A stretch of 64,000 nt of DNA. Origin: Pardosa pseudoannulata (taxonomy: Eukaryota > Arthropoda > Arachnida > Araneae > Lycosidae). The notes beneath the pieces were generated by a model that saw only the letters and a program-made list of their open reading frames with translations, made no database searches and was not told the DNA's origin. The DNA is taken from NCBI GenBank assembly GCA_032207245.1, contig CM063509.1, positions 105,142,021 to 105,206,020 on the forward strand, written 5' to 3'. This document shows, in pieces, positions 48,388-61,289 of this stretch (position 1 is the stretch's first letter; each line of letters begins with the position of its first letter). The position numbers and the translations under genes are program-made.

Positions 48388-49733
48388 ATATATATATTTT
48401 TTAAAACAACATTCACACCTTTTACAATAATCTCTTTACATTATTATTATTATATATAGTGTTATTTTTAATGTAATAATTTACATATAACATTTGCTTT
48501 TAACATAAAATTTAAGGAATCATAGAAATCTGAAAACTAAGCACAAACGATAGAGCTTTGAGCAGGTTTTAAGCACAAATGCGAGTTTATTCATCCCATG
48601 CAAATTTTATACTTCCTAAAAAAAAGTGAGAAAATGTATCATAAATAATCCTGTTGTGATCAGTGACTTGGAAAGATGGTTTTTGTAAGCCAGAAATCCA
48701 TCATGATTTTGGTCTGACTACTGCAGTCTTGTTGAATATGGCACTAGTTACTCTTCTAAAGTCACAGTTAACCTATTTTGTATGCAGCCTTTAACAACCT
48801 TCATTATATATAATTTTAATTTTAGTTGTCAGTTTTTTCAGCTTCCAGAATTTTAAGCAAAGTCCTGGGTACACTGCAAGGTTTAAACAATCTAAGTGAA
48901 ATTACACTATCAGGGAAGTCTGTTCAAGCCTCTAGAGGTTTCTAATTGGTGGCCCCAACCTGCATAAGCTTCTTTATATAAAAAAGCAAAATATTTTGTA
49001 GCTCCATAGTGTTTTTTTCTTTAATGAAATTCATTAATTCTCAGCACAGAATTAAACTTATGGATTTGTAATTACTTGATCTTCTGAGATTAGCAATGTT
49101 AGAACTGGTGGTAGACATTTGTCCATTCGTTTGTGCAGGTGACCATACACAATATTATCCTTTAAGTTTTATTTTGGTTACATTATTAATTGTTTGTTTT
49201 AAGGTTATATTATCTTGTTATTTGTCAGTATCGATTCAAACCAAAATTGTTGAGAGACTGTCTTCATATTCAACTGGAGATGTAATAACTTTTTGCTTAT
49301 TTGTTTATTTCTCTATTTTATGCAATTGTAAAACAATTAGTGTTATAAAGAGCTTTATTATTTTATCTTAATAAAAAAATATTTTTCTATTTTTATTTCC
49401 TACTTTCTCATGTTTTTTTTTTCTACATTATAAATGTACAATTAGTCACAAGATCAGAAATGTATATTGTAAGACACATGTTACTAACTGCTAAGCAACT
49501 AAAATAACTCCACATTTGTTTTAATTAAAAATATTATTTCATACTAGTACCTCTGTCCTACTTGTAGAATTTTATAAAAATTAGCTAATTATAAAAGTAC
49601 AACCTGCAATCATGCATAAGGATTCCAAAGTAGCCCTCAAGCCCTTAAAAAATTCAAAATCTTTGATTTAGCTCTTAAACTAAAATTTTCACTGAATGTA
49701 ATTCTACAGTGATCACCTACATCCATGCTTATA
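47386..49733. other. Upstream AT-rich stretch (5' intron or flank)
   Basis: Begins with the acceptor of coding exon 1. A (TA)n tract lies at 48316-48385. I see no gene: the frames at 47331-47588, 48235-48459 and 49096-49371 lack domain motifs. Confidence 0.6.
48316..48385. repeat. (TA)n microsatellite
   Basis: About 33 TA units, the longest pure run in the upstream half. Confidence 0.9.
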
Positions 49734-50987
49734 CGAAGGTTGCCTTTTAAGTTTTTACGAATGACCAATAAAAGAAGCTAATGAAATTTATCTTCAGGAC
49801 ATTTGTAAAATTCATATTTTTTATCTTGGAATCAGTTGTATCTTAGAAATTGTCTGCTTATTTTGTTTACAGTGAATGTTTAAAAGAACCGAGTGAAAAA
49901 ATAGAGATAACTCGTGAAGGTTTTTGAGGGATGATTTTAAGAAAGGACTCGCACCACAAAAATGCATAAAATAGCTTTGTGGAACTTTTGGTAGCAAAGC
50001 ACCATAAGAAAAAGTTTATAATTGGTTTGCAGAATTTCACTGTGGTTGTCAGTCAGTGATGAATCTCGTGAAGGACGACCAAAATCAGTAATGATTCCAA
50101 AGAACACGATACTCTGCGCAAGATGATTGAAGAAGATTGGCATGTTATGTATTGTGAGATAGAGGCTTTGGTATATCAAAGACTGCAATACATTCGATTT
50201 TGCATGAACATTTAGCTGCTAAAAAGATTTGTTCCAGGTCGATTCTGTACAATTTGACAGATACTTAAAAAGAGGTTCGTGCAAATTGGTGTAAGGAAAT
50301 GCTAAAAAAAATTCAAACTGTGAACAGCAAAATCCATATACAACATTGTTACTGGGCACGAAACTTGGATACATTTATATGAGCCGGAAATTAAATAACA
50401 GTTCACTGTTTGGGTGTTTCAAGACGAACTGAATCTCACAAAATTTGTTTGTTCACAAAACATTTACAAGAAAATGATTGCTTGTTTCTTTGGCCTTACA
50501 GGTCATATCACAATCCTTTCTTTAGAGGATTGAAAAACTGTTAACGCTAAATGGTATACAGAAATCTGTCAAAAGTCATCAACAAAATCAGGAAAAAACA
50601 ACAAAAATTGACGCACTATTCTTCATTACACCTCCCACACAGCATGTGAAACAACTGATTATTTGAAGGATAAAAATATCAACTTAATGTCTCACTGCCC
50701 ATATTCTCCTGATTTGTTGCCTAACGACTTTTACATTTTCCCTTATATCAAACAAAAAATGCATGGGCAGCAATTTTCAATCACCTGAAGATGCTGTTCA
50801 TGCCTACCAGAATCATGTTTCTGAGATATCAACTTCAGAGTGGAAAAACTGTTTCAAGAATTGGTTTGAACAGATGGAAAGTGTATACATCTTAAAGGCA
50901 AATATTTTGAAAAGTAATAAAACAATTTGTTTCCCAAAAATTCTTTTTTGTCCAAATTTTTGTAAAAACTTAAAAAGGCAACCCTCA
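49734..50987 (+). mobile_element. Mariner element with both ends, 1254 bp
   Basis: The left end cgaaggttgccttttaagtt and the reverse complement of the right end, tgagggttgcctttttaagt, are terminal inverted repeats of about 26 bp, with TA on both sides (49732-49733, 50988-50989). The size is that of a complete mariner. The transposase inside is on the + strand and heavily decayed. Confidence 0.85.
49876..50940 (+). pseudogene. Mariner transposase (GVQW3/SETMAR-like group), inactivated
   Basis: Pieces in several frames: YNWFAEFHCGCQSVSDESRE and GRPKSVMIP in the DNA-binding half, then TGHETWIHLYEPEIK, then FQDELN, MIACFFGLTGH, SHCPYSPDLLPNDFYIFPYI, and EDAVHAYQNHVSEISTSEWK near the end. In the TGDE block the first catalytic D is H. 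The second catalytic block (expected H-D-N) reads LHYTSHTA, so that D is deleted. Only the third D, in SPDLLPND, remains. There are several stops and frameshifts. The 103-codon open frame at 50763 is the tail of this pseudogene. Confidence 0.85.
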
Positions 50988-50989
50988 TA

Positions 50990-53900
50990 TGATGTTAGGA
51001 TGTGTCTTCAGGGGTTAATCTCCATACTCTTCCTATTGCCAGGTAAAAAAAAAAAAAAAAAAAAAAAAACTTAATGACATTATGGCTACGGAGGAACTTA
51101 ACAAACTAATGCATAAACATTTTACAAAGCCTAATATATCATGCTAAACTATAGGAAATAGAAATGTACCAGGAGTTCAAATTCCATTTTAACTAATTTG
51201 GTTGAAAGACATAAAAGAACAGTAAAACTACAACAATAATAAAAAGTAATTAAAAAGTATTAAAGAAATTATAAATTAAAATTTAATCTTTTTTCTTTGC
51301 CAAATCATTCATTACATCATTTATTTCATTTTCAACATTTATATGAATATTTTACAGCGGTAAAAAAAATGTTCTTGCTGTTTTGTTCATTCAAAATGTT
51401 TTCATCCTTCATAACACTGAACACTTTACTTGTGGACTTAGGGAGATTCAAGCTCTGCAGCCTTCCCCAAGGTGCATACTTGACTGTATTATAACAAAAA
51501 TTCACTATTTAAATGGTATAATGTTCAAACATCTTTAATGATTGATTTTACAAGGCTTTTATTGATTTTTTCACCAATAACTGTTACAATCCTTTTATAC
51601 AACTACTTTTACTTTTTTTATAACAAGCCTAAAGTAATTATTAATTTACTTAAATAGTACTATTAATGGGAAACCTTCTTTAAATACATTCATAATTAAA
51701 TATATCAGTCAATAAATTATAACTAGAAATAAATAATTAAGAAAAAATTTTGAAATTCAAAACAATATCAGTGTTTATTTAAGAGGAATAAAGCTTAATA
51801 TTTTCAATAAAAATTTTCTCAAATATCAAAATAAAAATTTAAAGGAATGTTTATTACTACACAGCAAGATAACATCTCTTGACAATTCCCAGTGGTTTAT
51901 ACTTTAAGTCTGTTATATAGTTCCATCTACTGAAATCCTGATCATCTTTGTGATAATCTATATCGTATTAGAATTTATAACCACCTTGGCCAATCTGTAA
52001 ATGAAAGAACCAATGAATCAATACCACCCCCACAGTTGTGTGTCACTCCAACAATTAAAGTTTTTTTTATACTTTTAGAAATGCTACATGCTGTTTCAAA
52101 ATTCTTTCATTAAAACGTTTTAGTTTGTTTAAGATTGAAACATATTTTCAACCTTATTTTGTTTCTGAAGTTCTTCATTCATTTCCTCAAATTGTTGTTC
52201 ACAATCTTTCATTACCTGGCAATACTCCACTCATATCATCCAGTCTATTTCCTAAAATTTCACTTTTGTTTTTAATAAGTTTCTCTCACTACTTCAGTAC
52301 TAATATTCAGTAATTTTACAAGTTTGGCTTTTATATGGCACCCATCTCTATTTAAAATCCTTATATCCCTATTTGTGTACAAATAATACCATCACATCTC
52401 CTGGTGGACCAGACAATGTTTATTATATTTATTAAAAGACAAAAATTCAAATTTAGGGGGTTGTACAACATTTATTTTCAAAATCTAGTGAGCACTTGCA
52501 GGTTGGATGTAAGGCTACAAGAGGCAAAGTTGATGGAATCAGCATTTACAATAAGCAGAATTGGCAATTAATGAGTACCAACATGAATCTGAAAATTACA
52601 GCACAAAATGTCAAAAGACACAAGTATTTCAAAAAGAGTGTAGATGACTTCTCTTTCTGAGGATTTATGGCTTTGGAATTCTTTGAAATTGAACCAAACA
52701 ATAAAACACAAGGATCCCTTTTAATAAATCCTAACCACTGCAGACATGCTGGCCGAGAAAAGAATTGCTCAGATAAAATAAAGGAAGAGCTTTTAACCCT
52801 TTCTTCTTCTGTTGGGTTAAAATGAAATGGGGAATTTTTCAGTCATACAAACTATTCCACATTAAAAATTCTTTTTATTCATTTTTATAGATATTAATAC
52901 ATCTTAGAGCAGTTTGTTTTTTAAATTTTTTCCTTTGAATACCTGATATCGACACTTGACACTTTAGTGTACATATCCAGTTGGGATTCCAGATAGTTAA
53001 AAATCAGCCCAATAGGATGGATAGTTACAGAATATCTATTTAATTCTTATTTTAAAGTTTTTTAGCTATATAAAGGCTTTTTTTTCCACTTGAGTAAATA
53101 TTCCATTGTCGCAGCAGAATTGCACAAGTTCGAATCACAAATATTGAAATTTCTTTAAAGTTGAGAATTATGCAAATATTTCGCATAGTGGTAATGCACT
53201 GACTATAAATAGACATTCTAAAGCTGCAGCAGCCTGTTGTGTATTTTACATCCATGTTATGACATACGTTGTTAAGTTTTTCATTTAAGTTATTTGTTTT
53301 AGAATGTTTTGAGATAATTTCTTGATATGCCAGCTTTTCACAATCAAGATGAAACACTATTGAAAATAGTAGAATCATAAAGATACTTGATTCACCAAAC
53401 TATTATACCTAAGATGATGAAGAAATAGAAATAATACTGTTTCATATAAGCTTTCCAGCAAGAAAAAATGAAATCTGCCTGTTTAAGAAAGTTAATAGAA
53501 AGTAACATAATATCCCATCCATGAAATAATTTACATCTAGTTTTTGCTCATACTGTTGTTGGCTTTATTCGCAGGGAGAATTGCCGATTTTGCTGAATAC
53601 TATGCCCAATTATAGGCTGGATATGACTGGGATTTGTGTATGTGGTACTAATATTTTTGTTAATATGTAACCTTACTTTTTAAATACTATCTAAAAATAA
53701 TAAATTACAAATATTTCACACAAATTCTTTTAAAAACACTAAATATATCAAAATATTAAAAGAAATTATTTATTTAAATACATGCATAATTAATAGAACT
53801 AGAAAATAAATACCCTTCAAACGTTAAAATATTTCATTTATTTGTATTTTCATTAAAAAGTCATGATGTATGCAAACTTTAAACATAATATAATTTATTA

Positions 53901-56731
53901 ATATACCCTAAGTTCAGCATTATATTTTGCAAACAGATAAGGTTAGTTCATAAATTTTTTCAAAGTTTCAAACTGTTTTAAGGTGAATCTGTACCTGCCA
54001 TATTGTATTCCTTTCTGTAAATTTATGGGAAAAATAGAATTTCCTATGGTTGACTTACATTTTAAGAATTTTTCTAAAAAAACATCCCATGAGCAAATTT
54101 TCTAGGAAGCTATCTTTTTCTGAATTTATGCCTGTCAAATGTTCTTATCTGCATTTAAAACAGTATACCAAAATTTCTCAAAAATTCTGTATACACTTGA
54201 ACTATATATTCAACTATTACAATTGAATACATTTTTCTCATTTTCTATCAAATGAAATAAGATTTTAAAAGCATTCTTAAAATGCTAGCCAGCCAGAAGG
54301 AATTTCATTTTTCCCTGAGCAAGAAGAATTTTAACACTGAGCAAGAAGAATCCAGTAAGGCAGGTACAGAGCCATCTTAAATTATATTTAGTTTCAACCT
54401 GAGTTAATATTTTATGCTCATAAATAGAAAAATAATTTTAAATATTGATAACAGTTACATTTTTAATTACAACATTTAAATTTTGTAAATTATGAAACAG
54501 AAATTTTATTTATTTATTAAAACCGTTTAGTTAATTAAATATTTTAAAATGACTTCTGAATTACTTTAAGTCTTACTTTAATAAGTATTTTAAAATCTTG
54601 ACATAATTTTTGGATAATATAGTTTTTTTTCATAGTTCTAAAAATTAAAATATGTCACAACATTTTAGAAACATTTCTCTGGTTGAAACTATTGTAAAAT
54701 TAAAATTTGTTTATGCATAATAAATATATTTATTATTATAAGAATTCAAATGGGGAAACATACAGAGCTTTCCTTTTATTAAAATCCATTATATTATTTT
54801 TGAAACTATACATGCATATGTTCATTATGTAAAATCTTAAAATTTTTTTCTTTAATTCTTAGGTAACTTTGTAGAATCAAATGTTATCTTACTATACAAA
54901 TGGCAATAATTAAGTGGAGTTTTAAGCCATATTACTATAATTATTTTTTTTAAATGAATATTATCAATAACTAAAAAAACATTCATAATTCTGATGTTTT
55001 CTTTATGAAATTCTAAAGATCTAGGGAAAACAAAGACATGTAGAGAAGGAAATACTTAATCTTTGGTTCTTACTGATGACACTGTTCTTGTCAAGACAGA
55101 TCCAGGACAAGGGAGAGGTGTGTGTAGAGGGGATAATTGAAATTTTATTATTCCCTTTAAGGTATCCATCTACATTTGGAGAACCTTTTCTTTTAATGTA
55201 GAAACTAGTTCATGTTTTTACATTTATTTTTTATATTATGATAGAGAATTGCACTTAAAAAATTTATTACTGGAGAAGTTTTTATAAAATGTCTAATAAA
55301 TGAAGAAAATTTAATTATTTAAAAAAAAAAAGTTTTTTTTTTCAAAAGGTCTAATTTAATAAATTAAATTATTTCAATATTTTATGATGCAACACATTTC
55401 TTATACACTGGACTGGTGAATCACCAAAAATCTTTGCTTAATTTACATTTGGTAAAAAATTTTGGTCCTTCAATATCATACACATTGAATTTTTAATGAA
55501 TTTTCATTACCTTTATATCTAACTATAAGTGTAACATCATTAAAAATTATCCAAATTTAAATAAACAATAAATACTATCAAAAACATTCATAATAATTTT
55601 CAACAAAATATTTTAAAAACTTTTTGAGAAATCACATTAAGTTTATGAAAGCAATTTTAACTATTAAAAAATTAAAATACATGTTTAAAATTCCTCACAC
55701 TTTCTTGATTCAAAACTTTCTAATTGCCAAGTTGCTAATTATAAATAATACAAAAATGTTTAAACTAATCTTTATGAAAATTTAAAAAGTTTTGTCCAAA
55801 AAATGCTCTTTAAAAGGCTTTAAATTCACAACTTCCGGTTTATTTTGACAGCTGTCACTGATGTTTAAACAGCTGTAACGTTTCTTTAAAATGCCATAGA
55901 GACAAAACAAAAACAGATTTAGAAGCCTAAAAGTTGAAATTTTACAAGAGAGAAAAAAAATTATGATTTTTGGCAAAAAAGGACGTTTTCAACGTAGACG
56001 GATACCTTAATGCATTACTGCATATTAAAATTTTCTACCAAGACTGTTTTTCTTATGCCCAGACTTCAGGACAGGATATGGCACAAGTGTATGTTCACTC
56101 ATAGCAGATCTTTGTTATCAACTGCCTCAACACCCTGTAAATTTAATCTATTTTTCAAAATTTCCCACCCTAGAGTTATTAATTTAAATTTTTTAAAACA
56201 TAACACTTTTCATTTCCATAATTCAGTTTTTGATTGAGGGCAATTTAATTCTTATTTCTGCTTGGATTTTAACAATTTAAAATTCAACTGAATAGACCAG
56301 ATACTGGATATCCATATTTCATCATTTATTAACTGCTTGAGCAGTACAGCCTTTATTTTTTTGAATTATCAGAAAGTAACCAGTGTCTTGGAATTATACA
56401 AGAATTTCATTTACTTTTCTAGACATTCTACAACACACAACTATTTCATACACCTAGCACTTTTCTTCGCCTGGAAGTTATGAATTTCTTTTACTTTACT
56501 TCTAAAATAGCCTTCCTTTAATGCTAAATTTCTCTAAAGTATAATTACCATCTATGAAACAGATCTCAATAAATGTTTTTAATGCTAATTCTTTAGTAGG
56601 TAAATATCATTACAAATACTCCAGTCTCACTGCAAACTTTTCTTTACATAATCAGGTTAAAGGATGGTCAAACATTTTTTTTGTAGTAAACTAAAGAGAC
56701 TATAGGGCCATTTGGTATAGATCAGTAATTG
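50990..56731. other. AT-rich upstream stretch without a recognisable gene
   Basis: Holds a poly-A run (51045-51069), and a short direct repeat tgagcaagaagaat at 54316-54329 and 54338-54351. A TGACAGCTGTCA palindrome (55846-55857) lies near an acttccgg ETS-like site at about 55831. The open frames are short and motif-free. Confidence 0.5.
51045..51069. repeat. Poly-A tract
   Basis: About 25 consecutive A following ccaggt. It may be the tail of an old retrotransposed sequence, but no body was recognised. Confidence 0.9.
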
Positions 56732-56925
56732 TTTCTTACGGTTTGGTTTATAGTATTTTAATTTACTGTATTGCTACACAAAAGCTAATGGGACTGGGAT
56801 ATACTGCTAAAAGTTGATTATGAATGGTTACCAATATCCATGCTAGTACTAGGATTCAAACTTGTGAGCTTTGGTACTAAAGAGCAGCACTCTACATATT
56901 TAGCTGCTTCTTATGGATTCTGGTG
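56732..56925 (-). repeat. SINE family A copy (diverged, near full length)
   Basis: ggtttggtttatagtatttt, then gctacacaaaagctaatggg, then aggattcaaacttgtgagct and gagcagcactctacatattt, match the SINE at 30317-30485 in order across its whole length. Minus-strand B box near 56850. Confidence 0.65.
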
Positions 56926-59900
56926 TTATGTAGATTTGTTTTCCAGAATTATATCATGACTAAGTGATATTGTGATTATTAAGATTATCTTAGTAACAAA
57001 TCACAGATTTCAGTGTACTCAAATTTCCTACACTAAATGATCATTATACTTTATTTACGATATTTCAAAAAATTGTAAGTTTAATCAAATTAATGAGTTT
57101 TATGGTAATTTTGATCCCTGTCCTTAGTTTATCTTTTAATACACATTTTGGATTTAAATATACAAGAAGAATTTTATCCCTTTCAGACCTTTAATATAAA
57201 AGAAAGAACTTGTTAATTCCCATTTTATAACTTTTAAAAATGTCCATTGTGTCTAATAAAAGAAGACCTTTATTATTATTCTTCATAAAAAAGTCTGTAA
57301 AGATGTTTTTTCATGAAAACTAAAATCATATATTTGATCTTTAGGATATCAAGTTATAGTTTAAATTTTTTTTTCAAAAAATTAAATGAAATTTTGTTAA
57401 AAAATTCTTATAAAAATTGAAATTAGCAAACTGAAAAAATACATAATGAACAATAACAATTACTTTTTATTTACTATCACCTCTTTTAAAATAAAAACTC
57501 TAAATTTTTCTCTATAATTTTAAATGCTAGATTTATGTGCAACTGAAATCATAAAAATTAAACAGCTGATTTGCTGACATGAAATATTGTAAAGAAGTGA
57601 AAATAAGAATTTTCCTGTTACAAACAAAAAGTAAAACTTATTCTTTTTCCAAATATTAATAACTATAATGCTAAAAACACAAGAGGAATGGTATTTTAGG
57701 AAAGTTAAACATACAAGGAAACAAAATTAAGTGGTTTTAATAGAGGTTTAAGGTATGAGATTAAACCTTAAACTCTTAAAAATAACTCCCTTTTAACTCA
57801 AAAGATGTAGACTCAAAACTTCTAACAGGAAAATTGTAAAAAGAGTCGCAACTTCTTGACAAAACCAGGTAATCTATGTTTTGGGATAGTTCCTATTAAT
57901 CATTAGCTTGAAACTTTTAACTCTACAGTCTTTCATTTGTTAAAAGTGGATGCAATTCTTCATTTTTCTCAATTTATTTCAATATCTTAGGTTACAAAAT
58001 TTTTAATAGAAAAATAATAGCTTGTTCAGATATAAGAGAGGAAAAGCAATGACAGAATGTTCCCTAATTTGAAAGTTATGTAACTTAAGAAATAGAAGTA
58101 CTTGAATGTTAACATTGTAAGGATAAAAAATATTTTTAATGATTTTAACCTATTAAAAATAAAGTTTTTGATAAACAGTACATTTTTAAGTGCTTTTATT
58201 TTTAATATCATTTTAGTAAAACTATACCAGCAAAATGGACATGACTAAAGCATAAAATTACATTTTTTTTTTTTTTTACTTAATTTTATCTTTTAAAACT
58301 AGAATGACAGAAACAGTCATTTTGACTGCATTGTTATTTTATAAAGCAATTGTTATTAAAACATTTATGTCAGCTCACTCACTTTTTGTGACTTTTGATT
58401 TGACTGAGGATCTTGAAATGAAAGATTTTTTTGGGTTATTTTATGTATGTAGGAAAAGAAAAAGGCAGAAACAGAAGTCTACATCTTAGTGAACATGTTA
58501 TCAAAGAGATCTATTTCTTTGTAAGGGAAGAAATGCCATAAAGGACAAATATCTTACATTACAGAAACTTTTAGACTTTTTGTGAACAAAAGGAACTACT
58601 TTTGTAGGTACAATAATGGCTAAATTCAAGAGAATTTTCACTGATTTGCAAGGACACTTCTACCACACACTTCACATCAAAAGTTCCAGTAAAAGATTAA
58701 AAAAAACTTTCACAAATCACAATTGTAAGAAAAGTTTTTAAAATGCACAAAAAGTAAATAGTTAGTGAAACTGTGTTTTTATTATTTTACCAAATATGAT
58801 ATAGAGAGCTCAATCAAATAATCTGATTGCACATGACATAAATGATGTCTTCCAAAAGACAGCCAGTTTATATTTTTTACAACATTATAAATATTGCAGC
58901 TGTAAATTGAGAAATTTTAAGTAAAGTATGCAAGTCTCCACAAATTTCACAAAAATCCTATATTTCAAATTTTGTTAATGAATTGAAATTACCTTACTAC
59001 TCACCAAAGAAACTACCTGCATACATTTTTAACTCTTTTGGAGCTGCGAATAATAAATACTATTAATGGTCTTTCTTCCAAAACAAAAGAAAGTTGTTGT
59101 TCATGTTAATGTATTTGTGAAAATGTCAAGAAATGAGTGGATCAAGAACTTGTAATGCAAATCAAGTCTTAATTTTTACAATGATATAAAATTAATTTTA
59201 AATTATTTTTATCTGAAAATGATTTTTTTCTATATAATAAAAGAAATCTTTATTGAAAATACTGCATGAATTCTAAAATTGTTCAAATACTTATTTTAAC
59301 CCTTTACAATGATATTTGCATTAAAAATCAAATATTTGTTCCTTATTTCTTAGAATGACTGCAAACATCATTCTAGGTAGGTAAAAATGTTAATCATTCC
59401 AGTGCTAGTTACACTGGCTTTGTTTTTTTGCGATTTTATTATTTTCTATTGTTTTTCATATTTTATAATTTTGTATCAACAACTTATGCAAATTATATAT
59501 GTATAATTTACATCAATGGTTCTTAAAAATTTTGTAATGACAGAAAACTTTTCGTACTAATAGGAAAATAATAGAAAATCTTTGTTAACACACACACATA
59601 TATATATATAAGTTATCTCTTTCTTCAAGCATTAGTAACCCAAAGAAAGATAAAAGCTAAGAAAAAATAAAATAAATTCATGATACACCAGTGCTCTGCA
59701 CAGTGGTGGTTTAGAGTCACTGTATTAAATATTATCAGAATAATGTCTGCATTAACTACCTCAAATATTCCCTCCTTTCTCTTATTGTATAACTCTTTTG
59801 ACCAAAGCTCATACCAACACTTGTTCCCATCAAAACTATTAATTTGCTATGAGTAGCTTAAGGCCCTAAAATGCAAGTGTACAACAATCTCAGCATTTTC

Positions 59901-60289
59901 TAACCTTTCTACACTCGCATATATAGCTATTTTTTTTCCTCACACTTCTTAGGGTAGGGGGTTAATATTAACTATGCCTAATTAATAACAATTATTTTGT
60001 CTCCAATTCTCTTTGATGGACATAGTTTTCTCACCTAATATACTGCACTTTTTCAGTACTTAAAAATGAAATCTTTCAAAATGGATCTGGCCCTCAACTA
60101 TATTATTCACATCATGGCAGACCTAGTGAATAAGTATTTTTAAAATATGTGATCCAAAACTTTATGAATTATATATTCTTTTAAATTAATTCCATGTAAG
60201 GTGGATTTTTAAAGAACTGAATGGGTTTTAATATGCAATAACAATAACTAAATGTATACATATTTCCCCACACATACATTCATACCAGG
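56926..60289. other. AT-rich upstream stretch without a recognisable gene
   Basis: Nothing coding seen. A ttaaccctttacaatgat piece at about 59300 recalls the TTAA MITE end but no partner end was found. A short (ca)n(ta)n run is at about 59589-59611. Confidence 0.45.
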
Positions 60290-60640
60290 GGTATAGTGCT
60301 AGGCTAGCTGTAAGTCCAAAGATCATCTTTGCATGAAAAGTGGTGGTCTAAAAACCTAGGAGTTCATTCATTTCAATCACTTCAATAAGAAAACGACGAG
60401 TTTTCTGAAGAGAAGTAAGGTAATTTCCCTTACATTCAAATAATCCTTGCTGAAAGCTGATGAAGCCTTATCAGCCACATTGCTATGATAAAGCCAAGTT
60501 AGTTGGGTGGGAGAATGTAATGTTAGCACACACTGCAGTGCATTATAAATTTAGCTCTAGGCTCTGCTTGCTAAATAACATTTTGTATTTCTGCAACGTC
60601 ATTACTGCAGTAATGGAATAATCTGTTTTAATGCATTTGT
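60290..60640. promoter_or_regulatory. Less AT-rich block with palindromes and GATA-like sites
   Basis: This block has visibly more G and C than its surroundings, GATA-type motifs (cttatcag near 60469 and tgataa near 60487), the palindromes cactgcagtg (60531-60540) and attactgcagtaat (60601-60614), and a TATA-like ttataaattt at about 60544. It may be an enhancer or promoter. That is inference from motifs only. Confidence 0.3.
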
Positions 60641-60795
60641 AAGTTTATTGCTTTCCTAAAAAAAGTGTAAGTAATTAAGCAAAAGTAAAATATTTAAGAA
60701 TAAACAGAAAAGTGATGAAAAAAAAAATGACATTCGTCCTAATGACAGCATTCATTTCAAGGGAGGATGAAATACAATGGATCTTACTGGTTCAG
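60570..60795 (+). other. Possible first exon of another gene on the + strand
   Basis: A TATA-like box near 60544 is followed by about 220 bp that end in a perfect splice donor, CAG|GTAAGT, at 60795/60796. Just before it, acaATGG (60775-60781) is a good initiation context and would encode MDLTGS with a split codon at the donor. I recognise nothing in six residues. The call rests on the donor and context and may be chance. Confidence 0.25.
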
Positions 60796-61289
60796 GTAAG
60801 TAAAAGTGCTTTGTATTAAAATTTCAAATAGGAAGACTTTCTTTTCTAATAGGATAATTGCAATGAAATAACTCTTAGAAACCTCATATACAGAATTTAC
60901 CAAAGAAAACCAATTCAGTAGATCGGTTTTCTTTCTTGAGTGATGAGCAAACACATAAACACAATTTCTATTATATGTTTATTATATGTACACATAATAT
61001 TCTTCTAATTATACAATTTCATATTTATTATTTAACCCTTTAAATGAGTATTATGACATTACGATGTAATTAAAAAATTATATGTACTCATGGGTACAGA
61101 ATCCTCTCCTTCCCCTTTACAACATATTCTCATGTTTATTTAAAACACTTACTTGAGCGAGATAGACCAGCTTTGGAACTCAGCATATGCCATTGAGTTA
61201 TACATTGTATTTAGTATCTTAAAACATAAATTTAAATGTCTACCTACTAAAATATTTAAAAATAAACAGAAAAGTGATGAAAAAAAAAC
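60686..61289. repeat. Pair of 42-bp direct repeats 562 bp apart
   Basis: taaaatatttaagaataaac followed by agaaaagtgatg and poly-A at 60686-60727, and an almost identical copy at 61248-61289. The first copy lies inside the possible + strand first exon. The ends could be short terminal direct repeats or a local duplication; no element was recognised between them. Confidence 0.6.

Noticed and set aside
50763..51074. 103-codon frame on the + strand taken as a possible gene
   Set aside because: Its first part is the C-terminus of the decayed mariner transposase and the rest is noncoding sequence and poly-A.
55782..55976. First exon of a minus-strand gene near the ETS-like site and TGACAGCTGTCA palindrome
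   Set aside because: No convincing donor or start context nearby; kept only as a note in the intergenic entry.
61148..61200. Alternative noncoding first exon with donor CTCAA|GTAAGTG on the minus strand
   Set aside because: Donor is acceptable but there is no promoter-like context, and the 62.7-kb candidate is better supported.
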